Source: DP-20 sp964539925 (GTDB taxonomy: Bacteria > Desulfobacterota > Binatia > UBA9968). From it: a stretch of DNA of 8,868 bases. The position numbers and the translations under genes are program-made. The notes below the pieces were generated by a model that had not been told where the DNA came from, made no database searches, and worked only from the letters and a program-made list of their open reading frames with translations. The DNA is taken from contig CAZILB010000150.1 of the NCBI GenBank assembly GCA_964539925.1, positions 1 through 8,868 on the forward strand, written 5' to 3'. Shown in pieces: positions 6,346 to 8,868 of the stretch (the stretch's first letter is position 1; each line of letters opens with the position of its first letter).

Positions 6346-6924
6346 TCAGCCCCCGAGCGCTCCCGCCGCTTTTGCCGCATGGGTCGCAATCGCATCCATC
6401 AGCGCAGGAGATAGGCAGTCATAGGGCTCCAGGCCAAGCTCCTTTAGCCTGGTTCGGACCGCGCCCATGGCGGCGGGATCGGCGCCGGACTCGATGATCG
6501 AAGATACAAAAGCGGCGAATTCGGGCGGGGACCAGCCTTCATCGGGCGACAGTTCGGGATGGATAAAATCGAGTCCGAAAAATGGATGTTTTTCGTTCTC
6601 GATACGGCCGTACAGGTGGACGCCGCAATTTCTACAAGCGTGGCGTTTGATGACCGCGCTCGGATCCACGACCCCGAGCTTGTCCGCGTTGGCCGTTACT
6701 CGAACTTTGTCGCGCGGTACGACGGCGACCTGGGAGAACAGCGCGCCGGCCGGTTTCCAGCACTTGGTACAGCCGCAGACGTGGTTATGAGCGCACTGGC
6801 TGTCAATCGCGACCGCGACCTTATGGTCGGCGCAGTGGCAAAGAAGCGTCCCACCGGAAAACTTTGCCGCAGCCGGCTTCACTCCCCGATCGACCGCGGG
6901 ATGTATCGAAATCGCGTTTGCCAT
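6346..6924 (-). CDS. gfa: S-(hydroxymethyl)glutathione synthase (glutathione-dependent formaldehyde-activating enzyme)
   Basis: The 192-residue product matches Gfa, the CENP-V/GFA-fold protein described as speeding formation of S-hydroxymethylglutathione from formaldehyde and glutathione, the first step of glutathione-dependent formaldehyde oxidation. The zinc cysteines are all present: C29 and C31 (LLCHC) with C97 and C100 (HACRNCG) for the structural zinc, and C50, C52 and C55 (HVCGCTKCWKP) at the active site. Family blocks YGRIENEKHPFFGLDFIHPEL, EFAAFVSSIIESGADP and LGLEPYDCLSPALMDAIATH follow in the usual order, and length equals the Paracoccus enzyme (about 194). The ATG at 6924 has GGAGGA 6 bases upstream. 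It sits 19 bases after a VOC gene on the same strand, so the two form an operon. The usual partner, the class III alcohol dehydrogenase, is not in the window. Some studies question whether Gfa is a true catalyst. Confidence 0.95.
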   Translation of the reverse strand: MANAISIHPAVDRGVKPAAAKFSGGTLLCHCADHKVAVAIDSQCAHNHVCGCTKCWKPAGALFSQVAVVPRDKVRVTANADKLGVVDPSAVIKRHACRNCGVHLYGRIENEKHPFFGLDFIHPELSPDEGWSPPEFAAFVSSIIESGADPAAMGAVRTRLKELGLEPYDCLSPALMDAIATHAAKAAGALGG

Positions 6925-6943
6925 GAGTGGTCCTCCTTCTCGT

Positions 6944-7342
6944 TCAGGCGTAAACGATAAATTCCAGCAGATTGGAGTCCGGATCGCGGAGATACAGACT
7001 GGTGCCCTTCGCGCGGCCTTCGCTTCGCCCTCCCATGCGTTCCACCGGACCTGCGATGATCTTCGCGCCGGCTTGGGCGAGCATGGCGCGCAGCGACTCC
7101 AGCGTGCCCTCCCAGACAAAGCAAAAGTCGCCGCAGCCGGGTACGGCCGTCGGTCCGCGCAAGGTAAAGCGCTCGCCCTGCCACACCTCGGGACTATGGA
7201 AATTGATCTTGTGGTCGCCGAAGTGGACCGAATAACGAGGCGCCTGGTCGTTCACGTCGAATCCCAGCGCCCGATAGAACGACAACATGGCGTCGATGTT
7301 TTGAATCGGTATCGCGACATGATCGAAGCTACGAATAGACAC
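6944..7342 (-). CDS. VOC-family protein, GLOD5-like (glyoxalase domain-containing)
   Basis: A 132-residue single VOC protein. It begins SIRSFDHVAIPIQNIDAML (H8 is the usual first metal ligand) and continues FYRALGFDV, HFGDHKINFHSPE, and GPVERMGGR. It ends YLRDPDSNLLEFIVY, with E127 as the glutamate ligand. This order resembles the GLOD5 group often named 'VOC family virulence protein'. The second-half histidine typical of extradiol enzymes is not obvious (the strand reads GDFCFVW), so chemistry is uncertain. The start is GTG at 7342, supported by a GGAGGG site about 6 bases upstream and by the family N-terminus. It is the first gene of a two-gene unit with gfa, which suggests a role in aldehyde or thiol-adduct handling; that is context only. 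Confidence 0.85.
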   Translation of the reverse strand: MSIRSFDHVAIPIQNIDAMLSFYRALGFDVNDQAPRYSVHFGDHKINFHSPEVWQGERFTLRGPTAVPGCGDFCFVWEGTLESLRAMLAQAGAKIIAGPVERMGGRSEGRAKGTSLYLRDPDSNLLEFIVYA

Positions 7343-7373
7343 GGCATCCCTCCTTGGTTCGGTTTCGATGCTG

Positions 7374-7459
7374 CCGTTGGCGCTTGAACAGGTTTGTTAT
7401 GGCGTTGGAATTTGTTTATTTGAAAACGAGCGCCTTGAAAGAACGTCCAACGCCAACGG
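7374..7459. repeat. Nested inverted repeats in the divergent gap between VOC and dehydrogenase genes
   Basis: Two overlapping inverted repeats share a right side: CCGTTGGCG (7374-7382) with CGCCAACGG (7451-7459), and GGCGTTGGA (7401-7409) with TCCAACGCC (7446-7454). The AT-rich interior includes TTTGTTTATTTG. They lie upstream of both the leftward VOC-gfa unit and the rightward dehydrogenase, where a shared operator or a leader structure could sit. Confidence 0.45.
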
Positions 7460-7482
7460 GATTCTATTGCGGGGCCATCGGT

Positions 7483-7511
7483 TTGACAAGCATCGGCATG
7501 GTCGGTTTGAT
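7483..7511 (+). promoter_or_regulatory. Sigma-70-like promoter of the D-2-hydroxyacid dehydrogenase gene
   Basis: TTGACA (7483-7488), 17 bases, TTTGAT (7506-7511). The -35 is perfect and the -10 matches 4 of 6. Transcription would start near 7518, leaving a leader of about 94 bases before the ATG at 7612. Confidence 0.45.
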
Positions 7512-7611
7512 GGACCGGAAGCCGGACGTACAAAGTTTTCTGATACAAAAAATTGCCAAAGGAAAGCAATTAGGATAAACGTCACCTGTTTTGCGGGAGG
7601 AGATAGAAATC

Positions 7612-8586
7612 ATGAAGATTGTCGTGATCGATGATTATCAAGATGCGTTCAAGACCTTGACGTGTTTTCCCAGATTGAACGCCCATGAGGTGGTCGTTTT
7701 TACCGACCCGGAAACCGACCTGGGCAAAATTGCCGAGCGGTTGAAGGACGCCGACGCGGTGGTGCTGACGCAGCAGCGGACGTATTTCCCGCGAGCGTTG
7801 ATCGAAAAGTTGCCCAAGTTGAAGCTGATCGGGCAGACGGGGCGGGCGGCGACGCACGTGGATCTTCAGGCTTGCACGGAGAGAGGGATTGTTGTCTCGG
7901 CAGGCGGATCGGGTAATCCGAACGCCACTGCGGAGCTTACCTGGGGGCTTATTCTGAGCGCGCTGAGAAATTTGCCGCTTGAAATCAGGAGGCTCAAGGA
8001 AGGCCATTGGCAGTCGACCCTTGGGATCGGCGTCAACGGCAAGACGCTCGGTATTTACGCCTACGGCAAGATCGGCAGCATCGTCGCCGGCGGGGGCAAG
8101 GCGTTCGGCGCGCGGGTGTTGTGTTGGGGGCGGGAAGGATCGACGGGACGCGCCAAGGCGGCCGGTCTTGAAGTCGCCAGGAACCGCGAAGAGTTTTTCG
8201 GCGAGGCGGATATCGTAAGCTTGCACCTGCCGCTCAACAAAGACACCCGCGGCATCGTCACGCGCGAGGATCTGGCGCGCATGAAACCGACCGCCTTGAT
8301 CGTCAATGCCAGCAGGGCCGGGTTGATCGCCGACGGTGCGCTGCTGGAGGCGCTCAAGGCGGGACGTCCGGGCATGGCTGCGGTGGATGTTTACGAAAAG
8401 GAGCCGGTGCTCGGCGCCGATCATGCGCTGCTCAAGATGGAAAATGTCACCTGCACGCCGCACCTGGGCTACGTCACGCGGGAAGGCTACGAGGAATATT
8501 ACGGCGTGGTCGTCGACGATATCGTTAATTTCGCCGCGGGCAAGCCGAGTAACGTGCTCAATGCGGAGGCGCTAAAGAAAAAGTAA
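7612..8586 (+). CDS. D-isomer-specific 2-hydroxyacid dehydrogenase (SerA-like family)
   Basis: A 324-residue NAD-dependent dehydrogenase. The N-terminal substrate domain starts MKIVVIDDYQD and contains IGQTGRAATHVDL (73-85). The Rossmann loop is TLGIYAYGKIGSIVA (145-159). The catalytic set is complete: R235 (VNASRAG), E264 (DVYEKEP) and H284 (CTPHLGYVT). Members reduce 2-oxoacids or oxidise D-2-hydroxyacids such as 3-phosphoglycerate, glycerate or lactate; with no ACT domain and a length of 324 it is not a full-length biosynthetic SerA. The first glycine of the usual GxGxxG is alanine (A150), a conservative change. The ATG at 7612 is favoured by GGGAGGAG about 10 bases upstream and the family N-terminus; a TTG start at 7591 would precede this ribosome site. 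A promoter lies about 100 bases upstream. Convergent with an amidohydrolase-like gene. Substrate not determinable. Confidence 0.92.
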   Translation: MKIVVIDDYQDAFKTLTCFPRLNAHEVVVFTDPETDLGKIAERLKDADAVVLTQQRTYFPRALIEKLPKLKLIGQTGRAATHVDLQACTERGIVVSAGGSGNPNATAELTWGLILSALRNLPLEIRRLKEGHWQSTLGIGVNGKTLGIYAYGKIGSIVAGGGKAFGARVLCWGREGSTGRAKAAGLEVARNREEFFGEADIVSLHLPLNKDTRGIVTREDLARMKPTALIVNASRAGLIADGALLEALKAGRPGMAAVDVYEKEPVLGADHALLKMENVTCTPHLGYVTREGYEEYYGVVVDDIVNFAAGKPSNVLNAEALKKK

Positions 8587-8665
8587 CGCACCCATCACGG
8601 GGTGGTTCATGAGGATTTATTCGCCCACAGAGGTTGAAAGTTCGATCATTAAGAAGCCTATGGAT

Positions 8666-8700
8666 GTCATCCTGAGCGCGAGCGAAGGATATGCTTGTCT
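8666..8700 (+). repeat. Half-copy of the dispersed repeat
   Basis: GTCATCCTGAGC then GCGAGCGAAGGAT, the same core and orientation as the copy at 5079, differing at only a few positions; the tail (ATGCTTGTCT) has diverged. It lies in the convergent gap between the dehydrogenase and amidohydrolase genes. Confidence 0.75.
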
Positions 8701-8750
8701 TCTTTGAGACCGATCGCCGAGCCGTATTATTTTCCCGCGACACAGATATT

Positions 8751-8773
8751 GTAGCGGGTTTTAAACCCGCTAC
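8751..8773. repeat. Perfect 11-bp palindrome (GTAGCGGGTTT / AAACCCGCTAC)
   Basis: Two perfect 11-base arms separated by one T. It sits between convergent genes. There is no U-run on either side, so it is not a classic intrinsic terminator. It resembles the short GC-rich 'GTAG...GGGTTT-AAACCC...CTAC' palindromes dispersed in many environmental genomes, and may also form a stem at transcript ends. Confidence 0.6.
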
Positions 8774-8804
8774 GGACACAGTCGGCGGTTGTCGGCGACG
8801 GTTC

Positions 8805-8868
8805 TCAAATCGGCAGCTTGTAAAAACGGCGGGCGTTGTTACCGAGCAGATCGGCCTTTTCCGAAGCG
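8805..8868 (-). CDS. C-terminal end of an amidohydrolase-like protein (5' part outside window)
   Basis: Reading the minus strand in from the window edge, the frame gives 20 residues, ASEKADLLGNNARRFYKLPI, then TGA at 8807-8805. The pattern 'ExxxxLLGxNAxRxYKL' at the extreme C-terminus is typical of amidohydrolase family 2 (2-amino-3-carboxymuconate-semialdehyde decarboxylase-like) TIM-barrel proteins. Only the tail is visible, so the function cannot be refined. The gene converges on the dehydrogenase, with about 220 bases of repeat-containing spacer between. Confidence 0.6.
   Translation of the reverse strand, partial: ASEKADLLGNNARRFYKLPI

Noticed and set aside
7399..7578. Possible 59-residue protein (MALEFVYLKTS...)
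   Set aside because: No convincing ribosome site, no recognisable family, and it overlaps the inverted repeats and the promoter for the dehydrogenase. A real small gene cannot be excluded.
7582..8463. Long minus-strand frame of 293 codons
   Set aside because: It is antisense to the D-2-hydroxyacid dehydrogenase, which has full catalytic residues, a ribosome site and a promoter; the minus frame has no recognisable domain.
1191..8586. CRISPR, toxin-antitoxin, phage, retron or other defence system
   Set aside because: No regularly spaced repeats, integrase, reverse transcriptase, nuclease or toxin-antitoxin pair was seen. The two-gene unit at 1191-2116 was considered as a toxin-antitoxin but the first product is a diiron protein.
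8586..8604. CACCC/GGGTG small hairpin after the dehydrogenase stop
   Set aside because: Only a 5-bp stem with no U-run; not enough to call a terminator.
8558..8779. Minus-strand frame with SFARAQDDIHR
   Set aside because: That peptide is translation of the dispersed repeat at 8666, and the frame covers the palindrome; no sign of a gene.

Overview
The window looks like ordinary chromosome from a GC-rich, probably uncultured soil or sediment bacterium. No phage, plasmid, insertion sequence, CRISPR, tRNA or rRNA signal is visible. The mix of genes fits lineages such as Rokubacteria/Methylomirabilota, Tectomicrobia, Binatota or 'Deltaproteobacteria' metagenome bins: a NamZ-type cell-wall enzyme, a remnant NMT1/THI5-like binding protein, a PaaA/PaaC-like diiron protein, VOC proteins, formaldehyde-activating enzyme, a D-2-hydroxyacid dehydrogenase and an amidohydrolase end. 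A dispersed repeat of the GTCATCCTGAGC...GCGAAGGAT type, also common in such genomes, points the same way. The taxonomy is inference, not read from a marker gene.

Layout, left to right. (1) 1-527, plus: the C-terminal part of a NamZ/DUF1343 exo-muramidase-like protein. (2) 564-957: a full-length imperfect palindromic repeat abutting a minus-strand remnant of a solute-binding protein that keeps only the signal peptide and the first part of the mature domain. (3) 1191-2116, plus: a two-gene unit of a ferritin-like diiron protein (PaaA/PaaC family) and a 63-residue helical protein. (4) 2144-4370, minus: a two-gene unit of a zinc metallopeptidase (HEMGH) followed 4 bases later by a D-Ala-D-Ala-ligase-like ATP-grasp enzyme, closed by a very strong intrinsic terminator. 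(5) 4491-7342, minus: VOC protein, zinc-free quinone oxidoreductase with its own promoter, and a VOC-gfa pair. (6) 7612-8586, plus: a D-2-hydroxyacid dehydrogenase with a plausible promoter, divergent from the VOC-gfa pair. (7) 8587-8868: a half-copy of the dispersed repeat, a perfect 11-bp palindrome, and the last 20 codons of a minus-strand amidohydrolase-like gene.

How the genes may work together: the minus-strand genes of 4491-7342 share an aldehyde/quinone-handling theme (two VOC metalloenzymes, glutathione-dependent formaldehyde activation, NADPH quinone reduction), but only VOC-gfa is clearly one transcript. The diiron protein lacks the usual PaaB/D/E partners and travels instead with a small unknown protein. 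The metallopeptidase/ATP-grasp pair combines a potential peptide-bond breaker with a potential peptide-bond maker, and is the best candidate here for an undescribed function. Nothing in the window is a clear defence, mobile or biosynthetic island.
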